A DNA stretch of 62,431 bases, from contig NZ_QXHD01000004.1 of assembly GCF_011009555.1 (NCBI RefSeq), positions 3,424,284 through 3,486,714 on the forward strand, written 5' to 3'. The translations under genes and the position numbers were made by a program. Below the pieces are notes generated by a model. The model was not told the DNA's origin and made no database searches. It worked only from the letters and a program-made list of their open reading frames with translations. Within the stretch, counting starts at the first letter, position 1. Each line of letters starts with the position of its first letter. Shown here one piece after another: positions 8,892 to 19,496 of this stretch. The stretch is from Adonisia turfae CCMR0081. GTDB lineage: Bacteria; Cyanobacteriota; Cyanobacteriia; Phormidesmidales; Phormidesmidaceae.

Positions 8892-11411
8892 ATGAAATAC
8901 AAACCAATCATACTGTCAGCTGCAATTGGCGCACTGCTAGTTTGGATAGGGTTGCTAGTAAAAGGGCGTTCAGTTAATGGTGCCCCCCATGTGCTCTATC
9001 AAGGGCATCTATCGGAGCAACTTCAACAGGATTTAAGTGTCAACGAAACTGTTCTTAAAAACCGACAATCGCTACAACCGTCTTCTAAGGAACTCGCCCA
9101 AGAATTAAAGCAGATAGATAAACTGCACGGTGAGCTTCAAAATATTCCTAACTTTCTGAGCAATCGGAGCAGTCAGCAACTGCAAGGAATTTTGGATGAC
9201 TATGGCGACAGTGTCACTGCAAAAGCTGAACTTGCAGAACAGTTTCAAGCACAGAACTTAGTTATAAAAGATACGCTATCGGCCCTACTCACCTTAAATA
9301 AAGACATTAAGACAGCAGGTTCTGAAAAGGTGGGAAAACAGACTTATCCCGCTGTCACAGACCTGCTCGAACAGATCGTGATCTATACTTTTGCGCCAAG
9401 CGAGGTATCACTCACTGAACTTCAGGGCCAAATTGACCAGTTGCAGGCGTTGGTGGATGCTGGCAATGTTCGCGATCGCGCCACCGCCGAGAGGGTGCTC
9501 AATTACTCCCGTATTATCTTAGAACAGAAACCTCAGATCGATCAGCTTAGCCAATCGCTATTAGCATTACCCACCACACAACAGTTACAGAATCTATCTA
9601 ATACCTATGAAGACGCTTACTCTAAAGCCCATACCAGGGCTAAACTGTTTCAACTAGCCGCTCTGCTATGGAGCATCGGCATGGTGGGGGTTCCTATCTA
9701 TTTCAAGCTGAAAAAGCAACAATCCCATAAAGCTGAAAAAATCACCAATTTTCTATCCGAGAGCCTGGATGATGCCTTTATCGATGTCGATAATCAGTGG
9801 GTCATAACCTATGCTAATGCCCATGCCGCAAAAGATTTAGACAAGTCACCAGACGAACTCATCGGCCAAACACTCTGGAGTGCATTACCACCAGAGCTTG
9901 GCAAAGACCAGGAACATTACTACAAAGAAGCGTGTAATCAACAGTCTACGGTGACATTTGAGGCTCGTCTCATCTTGAAGTCTCGCTGGCTTGAGTTCCG
10001 CCTTAGCCCCAGCATGGATGGGCTTTCGATATTTTGGAAAGATATCAGCACCCATAAGAAGGCCGAGTTTCAACTGGCCCTGAGCCTTGAAGCCAATGAT
10101 GAAGCCCTAAGAAAAGCTCACGAAGCCCAGAAAAAAGCAGAAGCAGAGCGTCTAAAAGCAGAAGTAGAGCGTCTAAAAGCGGAAGAAGCCAGCCAGGCCA
10201 AAAGTGAATTTCTTGCCAATATGAGCCATGAGCTACGCACACCGCTCAACGCTATTATCGGTTATAGCGAAATGCTTGAGGAAGATGCAGAGGATTTGGG
10301 TCAAGATGGCTTTATCCCTGAACTACAAAAGATTCATGGTGCTGGCAAACATCTCTTGGGCCTGATCAACGATGTTCTAGATCTCTCTAAAGTGGAAGCT
10401 GGTCGCATGGAGATGTATTTAGAAACATTTAACATCAAACCTTTGGTGCAGGATGTAGCCGCAACAATGCAGCCGATGATCGCAAAGAATAACAATACTT
10501 TAAAGATTCAATATTCAGATGATATTGACAAGATGCATGCAGACCCAGTTAAGGTCCGACAAAGTCTCTTTAACCTGTTGAGTAATGCCAGTAAATTCAC
10601 TCAAAATGGCACCATTACCGTCAATGTGACTTCAACCCAGACTGACAATAACAGCTACATAGACTTTTGCATCCAAGATACGGGTATTGGCATGATGCCA
10701 GAGCAGTTACAAAAAGTCTTTAATGCTTTTTCTCAAGCAGATTCTTCAACCACCCGAAAATATGGTGGCACCGGACTTGGGCTCACGATCACTAAACGAT
10801 TTGTCCAGATGATGGGAGGTAACGTCAATGTCCAAAGTGAAGTTGGCAAAGGCACAACATTCACGATACAAATCCCGAAAACTATTCAGGAAATCACCCG
10901 CCCCTTATCGGACAAAATTATAACTGAGCCAACCATAGAATCCACCAGTCCGCCCCCACATACCAATGGACATAGCCCAGAATCGACCGCTGACATTTTC
11001 AATTTCTCTTTAATAAAAGCACCCTGTTCGGGATGTGTATTGGTTATCGATGAGGATACAACAACCTGTGAGTTGATTTGGAAAACTCTAGTTAGTCAAG
11101 GTTTTTTTGTTGTTTTAACCCACAATAGTCGCAAGGGGGCAAAAATGGCCGATCAGCTCTTACCTGACCTGATCATCCTGGATCCAATGATATTGGATAT
11201 GAATGGTTGGCGAATGATTGAGGCCATCAGACAAAATTCTAACCCCAGGAAAATGCCCATCATTTTACAGACTTCAACAGCAGCGCAGAATCATGGTGTT
11301 TCTCCAGATGCTGCGGATTATTTATCTAAACCCATCAATCCTGAAATACTATTAACGGTCGTTAACAAGTACCTACAGGAAAGCGACCCAACCATTCCTG
11401 CATTAATTTAA
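8892..11411 (+). CDS. Hybrid sensor histidine kinase (PAS-HisKA-HATPase-REC)
   Basis: An 839-residue membrane sensor. The order is: TM1 at ~6-22; a long helical, probably periplasmic coiled-coil region to ~250; TM2 at ~251-270; a PAS-like domain at ~283-380; a charged coiled coil; HisKA with the [10 protein letters not shown] phosphorylation box (His near 444); a HATPase with DTGIGM and GTGLGL boxes; and a C-terminal receiver from ~714. The receiver keeps the acceptor Asp (ILDPMI, ~761) and the SKP lysine, with DED as the acidic pocket. No partner regulator is adjacent. Confidence 0.93.
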   Translation: MKYKPIILSAAIGALLVWIGLLVKGRSVNGAPHVLYQGHLSEQLQQDLSVNETVLKNRQSLQPSSKELAQELKQIDKLHGELQNIPNFLSNRSSQQLQGILDDYGDSVTAKAELAEQFQAQNLVIKDTLSALLTLNKDIKTAGSEKVGKQTYPAVTDLLEQIVIYTFAPSEVSLTELQGQIDQLQALVDAGNVRDRATAERVLNYSRIILEQKPQIDQLSQSLLALPTTQQLQNLSNTYEDAYSKAHTRAKLFQLAALLWSIGMVGVPIYFKLKKQQSHKAEKITNFLSESLDDAFIDVDNQWVITYANAHAAKDLDKSPDELIGQTLWSALPPELGKDQEHYYKEACNQQSTVTFEARLILKSRWLEFRLSPSMDGLSIFWKDISTHKKAEFQLALSLEANDEALRKAHEAQKKAEAERLKAEVERLKAEEASQAKSEFLANMSHELRTPLNAIIGYSEMLEEDAEDLGQDGFIPELQKIHGAGKHLLGLINDVLDLSKVEAGRMEMYLETFNIKPLVQDVAATMQPMIAKNNNTLKIQYSDDIDKMHADPVKVRQSLFNLLSNASKFTQNGTITVNVTSTQTDNNSYIDFCIQDTGIGMMPEQLQKVFNAFSQADSSTTRKYGGTGLGLTITKRFVQMMGGNVNVQSEVGKGTTFTIQIPKTIQEITRPLSDKIITEPTIESTSPPPHTNGHSPESTADIFNFSLIKAPCSGCVLVIDEDTTTCELIWKTLVSQGFFVVLTHNSRKGAKMADQLLPDLIILDPMILDMNGWRMIEAIRQNSNPRKMPIILQTSTAAQNHGVSPDAADYLSKPINPEILLTVVNKYLQESDPTIPALI

Positions 11412-12331
11412 TTCTCTCTCACTGCAATCGCATGACTCAGACAATCCAAAATAGTGGGTGTAATATCTGTGAGATCATCCACATGACTAAATTTGTTAGC
11501 CGCAGGGCCAACCACCCATAACGGTACGGCATTGAGGGTATGGCATTTTGTAGATAAGTCTTCTACATTGCCATGGTCACTGACCACAATGAGTGTTGCA
11601 TCTGCGGCTAAGGCTGCAATGACGGCAGCCAGGAACCGATCAATCCGCTGCAATACGGTTACGGCTCGGTCATAGTGTTGGGCATGGCCTGCATAGTCGC
11701 TGAGATAGCACTCAAACAAGGTGACGCTATGGCTGTTGCCCAGTGCTGCTAGATAGTTACCCGCCACCTCAGGGGTAATGGGTGGTGTAGCCACACCCCG
11801 AGAGCTGGCGATTTCTCCCGTAATATCCCAAAAAATTGCTTCTCCTGCTTCATATTCGTACTGCATACGAAACGGCAGCCCTGCGGTCATATTCAACAGC
11901 GTACAGACGGAATAGCGCCATCGCCGCTGAGCAATGGCTTCAAAGTAAGCTGGAGAATAGAGATTCGCTAGGGTGGCTGTTTCTCCCAGGGCGAGTACCT
12001 GTTTGAACAACCCATAGGGTTCAATCAGCTGACGCAGGGAGCCATTGGCAAAACCGGTCTGGTGCTTCCCGCGAAACTTAGCGGCATTGTGGCCTGTGTA
12101 AATGGTGGTTTGTCCGGTGGCACTCTGGGGAAGTCCTGGCACCCCCAGGGTGGCGTCTATGGGTTTGAGCAATAGGTTAGGGCGTTGGGCATAGGCCCCA
12201 GCCAGCAAGGGTTGGCTGCACAGGGATTGCCAGTGGGGCATCGCGGCAGGATTACTCACAGGGTTATGGGGTCCAGGGGTGCCTAAACCTAGACCATCTA
12301 AAAACAACAGAATGAATTGGGGTTTGCCCAT
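11408..12331 (-). CDS. Metalloenzyme of the alkaline phosphatase superfamily (phosphopentomutase/iPGM-like)
   Basis: A 307-residue protein with the PF01676-type metalloenzyme layout. An N-terminal LLFLDGLGLG supplies the first metal-binding Asp, SATGQTTIYTG near 75 replaces the usual phospho-acceptor Thr/Ser region, YLSDYAGHAQ is near 215, and the C-terminal VVSDHGNVED binds metal. It probably acts on a phosphorylated small molecule, but it is shorter than true phosphoglycerate mutases. It overlaps the end of the converging kinase gene by four bases and follows trmFO by about 30 bases, possibly one transcript. Confidence 0.8.
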   Translation of the reverse strand: MGKPQFILLFLDGLGLGTPGPHNPVSNPAAMPHWQSLCSQPLLAGAYAQRPNLLLKPIDATLGVPGLPQSATGQTTIYTGHNAAKFRGKHQTGFANGSLRQLIEPYGLFKQVLALGETATLANLYSPAYFEAIAQRRWRYSVCTLLNMTAGLPFRMQYEYEAGEAIFWDITGEIASSRGVATPPITPEVAGNYLAALGNSHSVTLFECYLSDYAGHAQHYDRAVTVLQRIDRFLAAVIAALAADATLIVVSDHGNVEDLSTKCHTLNAVPLWVVGPAANKFSHVDDLTDITPTILDCLSHAIAVREN

Positions 12332-12361
12332 TGTCTGGTGTTGGGTGAGCCTATCCCCCTC

Positions 12362-13753
12362 CTATGCTGTTGCCAGTATCGGTTTCTTTAAGTGAATTTG
12401 ATTAGCCTCGGCCCAGGTGTGGAGATCGGAGAAGCTGCGATCGCGATATTTCCCATACCGTTCTCGCTTATTACGAATCCGCTGGGGTAATGCTGGAAAA
12501 ATACCAAAGTTTGGCGGCATCGGCTGAAAATGCTTAGGTTCTGCAGAGCTAATAAAGTCAAACAGCGCCCCCATCATTGTCGTCACCGGCAGCGACACCA
12601 GGGGCAGCCCCAACACAGACCGAGCGGCATTGGTGCCCGCTAACCAGCCCCCTGCACAGGCGGCTGTGTACCCTTCAGTTCCCACCAGCTGACCGGCTGC
12701 AAACAAGTTGGCCCGCTGATGAAACTGCAGCGCACTGCTCAACAGTTCCGGTGAATTGATAAAGGTGTTGCGATGCATCACCCCCATGCGGACAAATTCA
12801 GCATTCTCCAGACCTGGAATCATGCGAAATACTCGCTTTTGTTCGCCCCAGCGCAGATTTGTCTGAAACCCAACCATATTCCACAGCTGACCACCTTTAT
12901 CTTCCTGGCGCAGCTGCACCACCGCATAGGGTTTTTTAGTTTTATTTTCCGGTGCATCAAACGCACCATAACGCTGAGTATCAAACAAACCGACAGGCTT
13001 TAGAGGCCCATAGCGCATGGTGTCTTCACCGCGACGTCCCATTTCCTCAATGGGCAAACAGCCCTCGAAAAACTTTGCCGTTTCCTGCTCAAAGTCCTTT
13101 AGTTCTGCCTGTTCTGCCGCACATAAGGCTGTCCAAAACGCCAGGTACTCCTCCTTATTCATGGGGCAGTTGAGATAGGCCGCCTCACCACGGTCATAGC
13201 GGGAGGCCATAAACGCAACATCGCGATTGATGGACTCGCCTACCACAATTGGGCTGGCCGCATCAAAAAAGCTCATGTAGTCCTGGCCTGTAAACTGGCG
13301 CAGGTCCGCCGCCAGGGCGTCGCTGGTCAGTGGCCCTGTGGTCAGCACCACCGGGCCATCGGTCGGAATAGCTGTGACCTCATGACGACGCAACTCAATT
13401 AATGGATGCTGCTCTAATGTTTCTGTCAAGTCGCGACTAAAGACGCCCCGATCCACCGCCAGGGCACCGCCGGCAGGGACCGCATGTTCATCAGCCCGGG
13501 CAATCACCACTGAGCCGAGCTGTCGTAGCTCCTCATGCAGCAATCCTGACGCGCGATCGGTGGCCTTGGCCCCAAAGGAGTTACTGCACACCAGCTCTGC
13601 CACATGCTCTGAGTGATGGGCCGGACTGAGCTTGACCGGACGCATTTCGTGGAGCACCACGGGAATTCCTGCCTGGGCAATTTGCCAGGTGGCCTCAGTA
13701 CCGGCAAGGCCACCGCCAATAACGTGGATAGGTTTTGTAGGGTGATCCGTCAT
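12362..13753 (-). CDS. trmFO: TrmFO, methylenetetrahydrofolate-tRNA (uracil-54-C5)-methyltransferase
   Basis: A 463-residue FAD enzyme that makes ribothymidine at position 54 of tRNA T-loops, using methylene-THF and NAD(P)H. The N-terminal [18 protein letters not shown] is the dinucleotide-binding loop. [10 protein letters not shown], a central [10 protein letters not shown] block and a C-terminal [19 protein letters not shown]-binding block follow as in GidA-like proteins. It lies in a tRNA-modification neighbourhood with queDEC. Its target, the TTC of the T-loop, is displaced in six tRNAs of the array at 22-27 kb. Confidence 0.96.
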   Translation of the reverse strand: MTDHPTKPIHVIGGGLAGTEATWQIAQAGIPVVLHEMRPVKLSPAHHSEHVAELVCSNSFGAKATDRASGLLHEELRQLGSVVIARADEHAVPAGGALAVDRGVFSRDLTETLEQHPLIELRRHEVTAIPTDGPVVLTTGPLTSDALAADLRQFTGQDYMSFFDAASPIVVGESINRDVAFMASRYDRGEAAYLNCPMNKEEYLAFWTALCAAEQAELKDFEQETAKFFEGCLPIEEMGRRGEDTMRYGPLKPVGLFDTQRYGAFDAPENKTKKPYAVVQLRQEDKGGQLWNMVGFQTNLRWGEQKRVFRMIPGLENAEFVRMGVMHRNTFINSPELLSSALQFHQRANLFAAGQLVGTEGYTAACAGGWLAGTNAARSVLGLPLVSLPVTTMMGALFDFISSAEPKHFQPMPPNFGIFPALPQRIRNKRERYGKYRDRSFSDLHTWAEANQIHLKKPILATA

Positions 13754-13780
13754 AGCGCAAGTAGTGCAGAATTCATCATT

Positions 13781-13956
13781 GTAGGTTGGGTTGAGCCCGC
13801 GAAACCCAACAAATCGACATTGTGATATTTCGTTGGCCTTGTTGGGTTTTGCGTTGATTGGGCTTGGTCAGAGGCGAGGGATATCGCTTGTTGGGTTTCC
13901 CATGATAGGTTCGGGCAGAGGCGAGGGGAATTGTGGGGGAGCTCAACCCAACCTAC
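13781..13956. repeat. 176-bp MITE-like element with 16-bp perfect terminal inverted repeats
   Basis: The left end GTAGGTTGGGTTGAGC (13781-13796) is exactly complementary to the right end GCTCAACCCAACCTAC (13941-13956). Between them are further copies of AACCCAACA/TGTTGGGTT, so the whole can fold into a long hairpin. It has no coding capacity. The right tip supplies the TAG stop codon of queC (13953-13955). This repeat type is widespread in cyanobacteria. I saw no clear target-site duplication. Confidence 0.8.
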
Positions 13957-14621
13957 GAGGGGCTGGTCCACTGGGGATAGCCTGCTTCAATCAGGGCCTG
14001 ATCGCGAATGCGGCAGGAATCACATTTTCCGCAGGGGGTATCTCCACCGGCATAACAAGACCAGGTTTGGGGAATTGGCACCTTTAGCGCCACCGCCCGC
14101 TTCACAATATCAACTTTAGAATCCATCACTAAAGGTGCCTTCAGCGTAATCGGGGTTCCCTCTACACCCACCTTTGACGACAAATTTGCCAGGGTTTGAA
14201 ATGCTTCTAGATACTCAGGTCGACAGTCTGGATATCCTGAATAGTCCACCGCGTTGATCCCTAGATAAATCGCTTCAGCCCCTTGAGCTTCAGCCAGCGA
14301 TAGGGCCAGGGAAATAAACACCGTATTGCGCCCTGGCACATAGGTAGATGGAATCACATCCGGTGCCACCCCATCTTGAGGCAACGTTTGCTGAGTATCC
14401 GTAAGGGAAGAGCCCCCCCACTGGGACAGATTCACATCCACAATGAAATGCTGGTTAATCCCTAGATGACTGGCAATTACCTTAGCCGCCACTAACTCGC
14501 GACTGTGGCGCTGACCATAGCGAAACGATAGGGCAATGACGCCATAGCCATCTGCGATCGCTTGGGCAGCGACAGTGGCAGAATCTAACCCACCGGAGAG
14601 TAAAACAACGGCCTTTTTCAT
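13953..14621 (-). CDS. queC: QueC, 7-cyano-7-deazaguanine synthase
   Basis: A 222-residue ATP-dependent enzyme converting 7-carboxy-7-deazaguanine to preQ0 in queuosine synthesis. It starts with the PP-loop [30 protein letters not shown] lies at ~35 and [14 protein letters not shown] at ~96. The C-terminal zinc site is [15 protein letters not shown]. It follows queE by 16 bases. Its stop codon comes from the end of the neighbouring inverted-repeat element, so the last few residues (after YPQW) may be altered from the ancestral end. Confidence 0.96.
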   Translation of the reverse strand: MKKAVVLLSGGLDSATVAAQAIADGYGVIALSFRYGQRHSRELVAAKVIASHLGINQHFIVDVNLSQWGGSSLTDTQQTLPQDGVAPDVIPSTYVPGRNTVFISLALSLAEAQGAEAIYLGINAVDYSGYPDCRPEYLEAFQTLANLSSKVGVEGTPITLKAPLVMDSKVDIVKRAVALKVPIPQTWSCYAGGDTPCGKCDSCRIRDQALIEAGYPQWTSPS

Positions 14622-14637
14622 CTCATCTCCCCTACTC

Positions 14638-15279
14638 CTACCTAACTCCCAAGAATTTGTGGGTTTGCAAGCTCATACGCCAGCCAGAATGCCGTTTGAC
14701 ATAGTCAAATACCAGCCGCTGACTATGGTCACTGGTCCATTCCGGCTGCAGTAGCTTAATGGTGGTCACCGGCACCTGGGCCGCTTGCTCTTGAGCCCAA
14801 ATCAGATCGTCTTCGGTGCTAATCACCACTTTCAGTTCATCTGCCTGGGCATAGATACTGGACTGGGGTGGCTTAAAGCGTTTCGGAGACAATGAGACCC
14901 AGTCAAACTCACCGCTAAAGGGATGGGCCCCTGAGGTTTCTAGATGAATGCGTAACCCTGCCTGTCGCAGTGCCTGGGTGAGGGGGGCCAGATCGTGCAT
15001 CAGGGGTTCGCCCCCAGTAATGACCACCATGAAGGGCTGGGCTGTGTGCGCCTGTTTGACCAACTCACCCATGGTCTGCTGCGGATGGGGCTTGGTGCTC
15101 CAGGAAATTTTGGTATCACACCAGGGGCAGCCCACATCACACCCAGCCAAACGAATAAAAAATGCGCTGGCCCCGCACCAGGTTCCTTCGCCTTGCACAG
15201 AGTGAAAGGTTTCAACTATCGGGTAAGTAGTTTCGGCAATATCTGCCGTAGGAGACAAGGTTAGTTCGCTCAGCATCAT
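14638..15279 (-). CDS. queE: QueE, 7-carboxy-7-deazaguanine synthase (radical SAM)
   Basis: A 213-residue radical SAM enzyme converting carboxytetrahydropterin to 7-carboxy-7-deazaguanine. The iron-sulfur cluster motif is CDVGCPWC (C-x3-C-x2-C) near residues 48-55, preceded by [10 protein letters not shown]. The SAM-binding [11 protein letters not shown] follows. The start overlaps the stop of queD (ATGA at 15276-15279), which suggests translational coupling. The order queD-queE-queC is on one strand. Confidence 0.95.
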   Translation of the reverse strand: MMLSELTLSPTADIAETTYPIVETFHSVQGEGTWCGASAFFIRLAGCDVGCPWCDTKISWSTKPHPQQTMGELVKQAHTAQPFMVVITGGEPLMHDLAPLTQALRQAGLRIHLETSGAHPFSGEFDWVSLSPKRFKPPQSSIYAQADELKVVISTEDDLIWAQEQAAQVPVTTIKLLQPEWTSDHSQRLVFDYVKRHSGWRMSLQTHKFLGVR

Positions 15280-15668
15280 GCACCCTCATCGTATTCAACC
15301 CAAGAATCGGGAGTTTCGGACACCGCCACCTTTAAAGTGACCCCGACAGGTAGCGACTTACAGGTCTTGTCGTAGATGTATTTGGCAATCATCTCAGCGG
15401 TCGTTTCATACCCCTCCGGCAGCACCTCATTGAGTAGGCAATGATCCAGCCCCCCTTTTTCCACATCGCGTTTAGCCCAACGCAGGGTCCGAAAATCTGT
15501 CACCATCACCTCATGGGGACAATATTCAGAGCTGTGGAGCTTAGCGGCAGCCGCTTCCATACGAACTCGATAGGTGTGGCCATGCATACGTCCGCAGGGG
15601 CCGTCATAGTCTTTGATGAAGTGCGCAGCATCAAAGGTAAATTCTGTTTTGAGAGTCCACTTGGCCAT
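15276..15668 (-). CDS. queD: QueD, 6-carboxy-5,6,7,8-tetrahydropterin synthase
   Basis: A 130-residue member of the PTPS/QueD family converting dihydroneopterin triphosphate to carboxytetrahydropterin, the first dedicated step to preQ0. Zinc ligands are His in FDAAHF and the HGH of GRMHGHTYRV. The catalytic Cys precedes them in the DGPCGRMHGH block. LDHCLLNE and the C-terminal VAVSETPDSWVEY are also typical. It is first in the queDEC operon; no preQ1 riboswitch was recognised upstream. Confidence 0.95.
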   Translation of the reverse strand: MAKWTLKTEFTFDAAHFIKDYDGPCGRMHGHTYRVRMEAAAAKLHSSEYCPHEVMVTDFRTLRWAKRDVEKGGLDHCLLNEVLPEGYETTAEMIAKYIYDKTCKSLPVGVTLKVAVSETPDSWVEYDEGA

Positions 15669-15783
15669 GGGTGCTGGAAAACTGATAGGCAGTTTCCCAT
15701 GATAATTCAGAAATCACTACAACCTGAGTTGTAAGGAAAATATCAGACGCTGAAAATCCAAGAAATCTAAAGTATCCACGAGC

Positions 15784-15993
15784 ATGGTAAATCAAGAACC
15801 TAAAAACCTGGCAGAACAGCAGTTAATCCAATCGTTAGATTCGCAACAGTTAGCCCTGGTAGCAACCTGGCTATTATCCGAATTAGAGCATCGGTTTGAA
15901 GAAGGCTATAGGCATCCTGATATGGTCTGGTCACTAGCCTGGATGAGTCACAAGCTTTGGATCTTGTCATCTAACAAACAAAATCCCCAATAG
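15784..15993 (+). CDS. Small conserved helical protein, paralogue of the next gene
   Basis: A 69-residue protein of unknown function. Its core (LIQSLDSQQLALVATWLLSE then HRFEEGY) aligns with the downstream 87-residue protein (LLNSLTPEQMMAVAEWMGIE then LRAKEGY), so the two are paralogues. Charged, helical and soluble; no catalytic motif. An intrinsic terminator overlaps the last codons. Confidence 0.55.
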   Translation: MVNQEPKNLAEQQLIQSLDSQQLALVATWLLSELEHRFEEGYRHPDMVWSLAWMSHKLWILSSNKQNPQ

Positions 15994-16021
15994 CTATATG
16001 CGGTCAGCTATCGGGGATTTA
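15981..16021 (+). terminator. Rho-independent terminator-like hairpin
   Basis: AAATCCCCAATAGCT (15981-15995) pairs with AGCTATCGGGGATTT (16006-16020), interrupted by a 10-base loop, and TTTATTGTT follows. The stem includes the stop codon of the preceding 69-residue gene. A-rich flanks could make it bidirectional. Confidence 0.75.
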
Positions 16022-16172
16022 TTGTTGGCAAATGCAAAGATTAGCAACATCCTAAGTACATAATTTGCGTAGTTTTACTGTACTTTTTACGTACATTCTT
16101 CCTATTTTTCCAAACATAACGACTCAAAAAACTAGACTTAATCTTAATCCCCCGTTAATTTCCCCTTGAACT

Positions 16173-16436
16173 ATGCGTACAGAGCCCCCTCTTCATTCCA
16201 GCGAGCAGGTACTGCTCAACTCGCTGACGCCAGAACAAATGATGGCGGTCGCCGAATGGATGGGTATAGAAACAAAACTGAGAGCCAAAGAAGGCTACAG
16301 CCAGCAAGTAAAAGACACCTTAGAATCCATGGCTGAGCGGCTACGAGATCTAGCTCCACAAAGTAAGTTTTTTACCAAACCCAGTCACAAAAAGGAACCT
16401 AAAGGATACGTCGTCAGTTACCTGGAATTCTTGTAG
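16173..16436 (+). CDS. Small conserved helical protein, paralogue of the preceding gene
   Basis: An 87-residue protein sharing the N-terminal two-helix core with the 69-residue protein upstream, then a basic tail (KPSHKKEPKG). Function unknown. It has its own upstream AT-rich region after the terminator, so it is probably transcribed separately. Tandem duplication is the simplest origin. Confidence 0.55.
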   Translation: MRTEPPLHSSEQVLLNSLTPEQMMAVAEWMGIETKLRAKEGYSQQVKDTLESMAERLRDLAPQSKFFTKPSHKKEPKGYVVSYLEFL

Positions 16437-16445
16437 AACCTAAGA

Positions 16446-16670
16446 TTAAGGCGCTTGCCCCCCTTCAACCACGGGAACCTCAATCGACTCCTGAACTTCT
16501 GGCCTCGCCTTACTGATCCTGGCCAACATCGCCAGCAAAAACCCTTGGGGAGGGAGATGGCTTGGGCGCTTGGCATTCATAGCCATTGCTTTAATAATGG
16601 CTTCTTCTATATCGCCACCGTCTAGAATCGTGGTGATTATCCACATGCGTGCGTATTTTTTAGGCAACAT
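16446..16670 (-). CDS. Small hypothetical protein
   Basis: A 74-residue ORF with an amphipathic middle (GGDIEEAIIKAMAMNAKRPS) and a proline-rich segment. I do not recognise a family. It converges on the preceding gene with a 10-base gap, and an ATG-initiated frame of this composition is plausible. The following 600 bases (16671-17278) hold no supported gene and should contain the trpS promoter, which I could not fix. Confidence 0.45.
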   Translation of the reverse strand: MLPKKYARMWIITTILDGGDIEEAIIKAMAMNAKRPSHLPPQGFLLAMLARISKARPEVQESIEVPVVEGGQAP

Positions 16671-17278
16671 TGTTCACATAATCTTTGCAAAGTAACTAAA
16701 AAGCATCAGCAAATTTAACTAGATACTTATCAGGAATTTTTACCAGGTATTCGCAAATACGTACTCTTGTGTTGGTAAGTGCATGGGTGATATAGGGGTC
16801 ATTAGCGTCTTATAAATTGAACAGTTACAGCGAAAACAATGGATACATAGAGTTTTCAACAACTATACGTTCAGCATGAGCCAACGCTCAGCCGTACTCA
16901 CCAGAAAAAGTAAAAAATCCGTCAACTGTCAAGGGCAAACGATAAACTACATAAAATTTTTACATTTGTTTGACTAGGTAACGGAGTGTTGACTAAGCGA
17001 TGTGGCTGAACGTTTGCCTACATTCCACATCAAGATCTTAGCGTCGAGCTAGACACCAACATTTGAGCAACCAAAGCTTCCCTCAGACCCAAAGCTGAAT
17101 TTCTATGCCTGAAACCCTCGGTGGTCTTATAGAATCTTTCAGAAGTGCTTGATGCTAGGTCAAGCTGACGACATTCTAATGTTGGGTACCCCCTTTATCT
17201 TGGTCGTAGACATTTAAGTCTTGTCCTGCCAAAGACTACCCACGGATCAGAACCGCAATTTTCTCCATCCCCTCATCC

Positions 17279-18289
17279 ATGACTAAAAAGCGTATCCTTT
17301 CAGGCATTCAAACCACTGGCAACTTGCACTTGGGGAACTATCTCGGCGCAATTCGTAACTGGGTAGAGATGCAGGATGAGTATGATTGCTTCTTATTTTT
17401 GGCCGACCTGCATGCCATCACCGTTCCCCACGATCCAAAACTGCTGGCAGAAAATACCTATAAAGTCGCGGCGGCTTACTTGGCCTGCGGCATTGATCCA
17501 GAGCGCTCAACGGTCTTTGTGCAATCCCACATCAGTGCCCATAGTGAACTGGCTTGGCTGTTCAACTGCATCACCCCCCTAAACTGGTTGGAACGGATGA
17601 TTCAGTTTAAGGAAAAGGCTGTCAAGCAGGGAGAAAACGTTAGTGTCGGATTGCTGGATTATCCGGTACTACAGTCTGCAGACATTTTGTTGTACGAACC
17701 CGACCTGGTGCCCGTTGGTGAAGATCAAAAGCAGCATATTGAGCTTACCCGCGATATCGCGGTCAGACTAAACCATCAGTTTGGCAAGAAAAAAGAACCG
17801 GTACTCAACGTGCCCGATGCCTTGATTCGTACTGATGGAGCACGGGTCATGAGTTTAACCGATGGCACTAAGAAAATGTCCAAGTCAGACCCATCTGAAC
17901 TTAGCCGCATTGAAATTGGCGATACCCCTGATTTGATTAAGAAGAAGATCAAAAAATGTAAGACTGACCCCATGCGTGGGTTGGAATTTGGTAACCCAGA
18001 GCGTCCCGAATGTAATAACTTACTGACGCTGTATATGCTGTTATCGGGTCAAGAAAAAGCAGCCGTAGCAGAGGAATGCGCCGATATGGGTTGGGGTCAG
18101 TTTAAGCCGTTATTAACGGAAACTGCGATCGCAGCCCTACAGCCAATTCAAGAAAAGTACCAGGCCCTGATGGATGATCGTAGCTATCTTGAATCGGTGC
18201 TCAAAAAGGGTAATGAGAAGGCTACAGTTATTGCCAATAGCACCTTAGCTAAGGTTAAGGACGCGTTAGGCTATTCAAAACCGCTATAA
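17279..18289 (+). CDS. trpS: Tryptophanyl-tRNA synthetase
   Basis: A 336-residue class Ic synthetase charging tRNA-Trp. The HIGH signature appears as TGNLHLGNYLGA at ~12-23 and the KMSKS loop as KKMSKSDPS near 198-206. The LLDYPVLQSADILLY and GEDQKQHIELTRDIA segments form the tryptophan pocket and dimer face. Length is normal for bacteria. The window also holds an atypical tRNA-Trp(CCA) in the array, with an enlarged T-arm. Confidence 0.96.
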   Translation: MTKKRILSGIQTTGNLHLGNYLGAIRNWVEMQDEYDCFLFLADLHAITVPHDPKLLAENTYKVAAAYLACGIDPERSTVFVQSHISAHSELAWLFNCITPLNWLERMIQFKEKAVKQGENVSVGLLDYPVLQSADILLYEPDLVPVGEDQKQHIELTRDIAVRLNHQFGKKKEPVLNVPDALIRTDGARVMSLTDGTKKMSKSDPSELSRIEIGDTPDLIKKKIKKCKTDPMRGLEFGNPERPECNNLLTLYMLLSGQEKAAVAEECADMGWGQFKPLLTETAIAALQPIQEKYQALMDDRSYLESVLKKGNEKATVIANSTLAKVKDALGYSKPL

Positions 18290-18420
18290 AGATTACTGTC
18301 CCACTGTCCCGTACCATGGAGGATATCCACTGGACATCTGTTGACTATTCCCCAGGTGAAGCATTTCCCAGGGGAGCGATGTTCTATCTCTCTACAATCT
18401 TGCTTAAATAATTTTTTTCG

Positions 18421-19395
18421 ATGAGCACATCTAACGGCTTCCATTCAGCCCCTTCGCTGTTGCGGTCTGCGATCGCAAACCATAAATTTATCATTACCGC
18501 CGAGGTGATGCCCCCCAAGGGCGGAAACCCCAGCCACATGATCAAAATGGCGCAGCTGCTAAAAGGACGGGTGCACGGTGTCAATATCACCGATGGCAGC
18601 CGGGCCGTGTTGCGGATGTCCTCGCTAGCCTCGGCAGTATTGCTTAAGCAAGCGGATGTTGAACCCATTTGTCAGATGGCCTGTCGCGATCGCAACCGCA
18701 TTGCCCTCCAGGCTGATCTGATGGGAGCCCATGCCCTGGGCATTCACAATGTTTTAGCCTTAACCGGTGACCCCGTTAAAGCGGGCGACCACCCTAAAGC
18801 GCGAAGCGTTTTTGATCTCGAATCTGTGCGGCTGTTGCGAACCATTGGCCAGCTCAACCGGGGGATTGACCTCAACGAGAAAAAATTACCCGACGGTCCC
18901 CTGAACATTTTTGCCGGAGCCGCCATTGATCCCCAGAGCCCCAGCTGGTCTGGCTTACAAAAGCGCTTTGAGCGTAAGGTCGAAGCTGGTGCCCAATTTT
19001 TCCAAAGCCAGCTAATCTCTGACTTTGAGCGTCTAGAAAAGTTTATGACCCAGATTGCAGCCCAGGCCCAAAAGCCCATTTTGGCTGGCATCTTCCTGCT
19101 CAAGTCGGCTAAGAATGCAGCTTTTCTAAATCGCAATGTGCCTGGCGTTCACATTCCAGATGACATTATCAACCGTCTGGCCACAGCGAAAGAACCCTTG
19201 CAAGAAGGAATTGCGATCGCGGCTGAGCAAATCAAACTGGCTCAAAGTCTGTGCCAGGGTGTGCATATTATGGCCATTCGTCGCGAAGATCTGATTCCAG
19301 AAATTTTGGACCGGGCAGGCATTGGCCCGGTTGACAAACCGAAAACATCGATGGAAACGCCTCAGCCATTAGAATTTCCAGTGTTGCAAAACTAA
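18421..19395 (+). CDS. Methylenetetrahydrofolate reductase family protein
   Basis: A 324-residue TIM-barrel flavoprotein of the MTHFR family, reducing methylene-THF to methyl-THF for methionine synthesis. ITAEVMPPKGG near residue 23 corresponds to the catalytic Glu region. VNITDGSRAVLRMSS, MACRDRNRIALQADLMGAHALG and ALTGDP follow as in cyanobacterial MetF-like proteins. It starts about 130 bases after trpS on the same strand. Both trmFO and this enzyme use methylene-THF. Confidence 0.88.
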   Translation: MSTSNGFHSAPSLLRSAIANHKFIITAEVMPPKGGNPSHMIKMAQLLKGRVHGVNITDGSRAVLRMSSLASAVLLKQADVEPICQMACRDRNRIALQADLMGAHALGIHNVLALTGDPVKAGDHPKARSVFDLESVRLLRTIGQLNRGIDLNEKKLPDGPLNIFAGAAIDPQSPSWSGLQKRFERKVEAGAQFFQSQLISDFERLEKFMTQIAAQAQKPILAGIFLLKSAKNAAFLNRNVPGVHIPDDIINRLATAKEPLQEGIAIAAEQIKLAQSLCQGVHIMAIRREDLIPEILDRAGIGPVDKPKTSMETPQPLEFPVLQN

Positions 19396-19496
19396 ACCTG
19401 ATCTATGAATTTACAGCCTCAGCCCATGGCAGATCGTGGGAGCGGTTAGGCCTGACCATTGTCCCAAAAGCATCATGCCCTGCTTACGCCACACCC

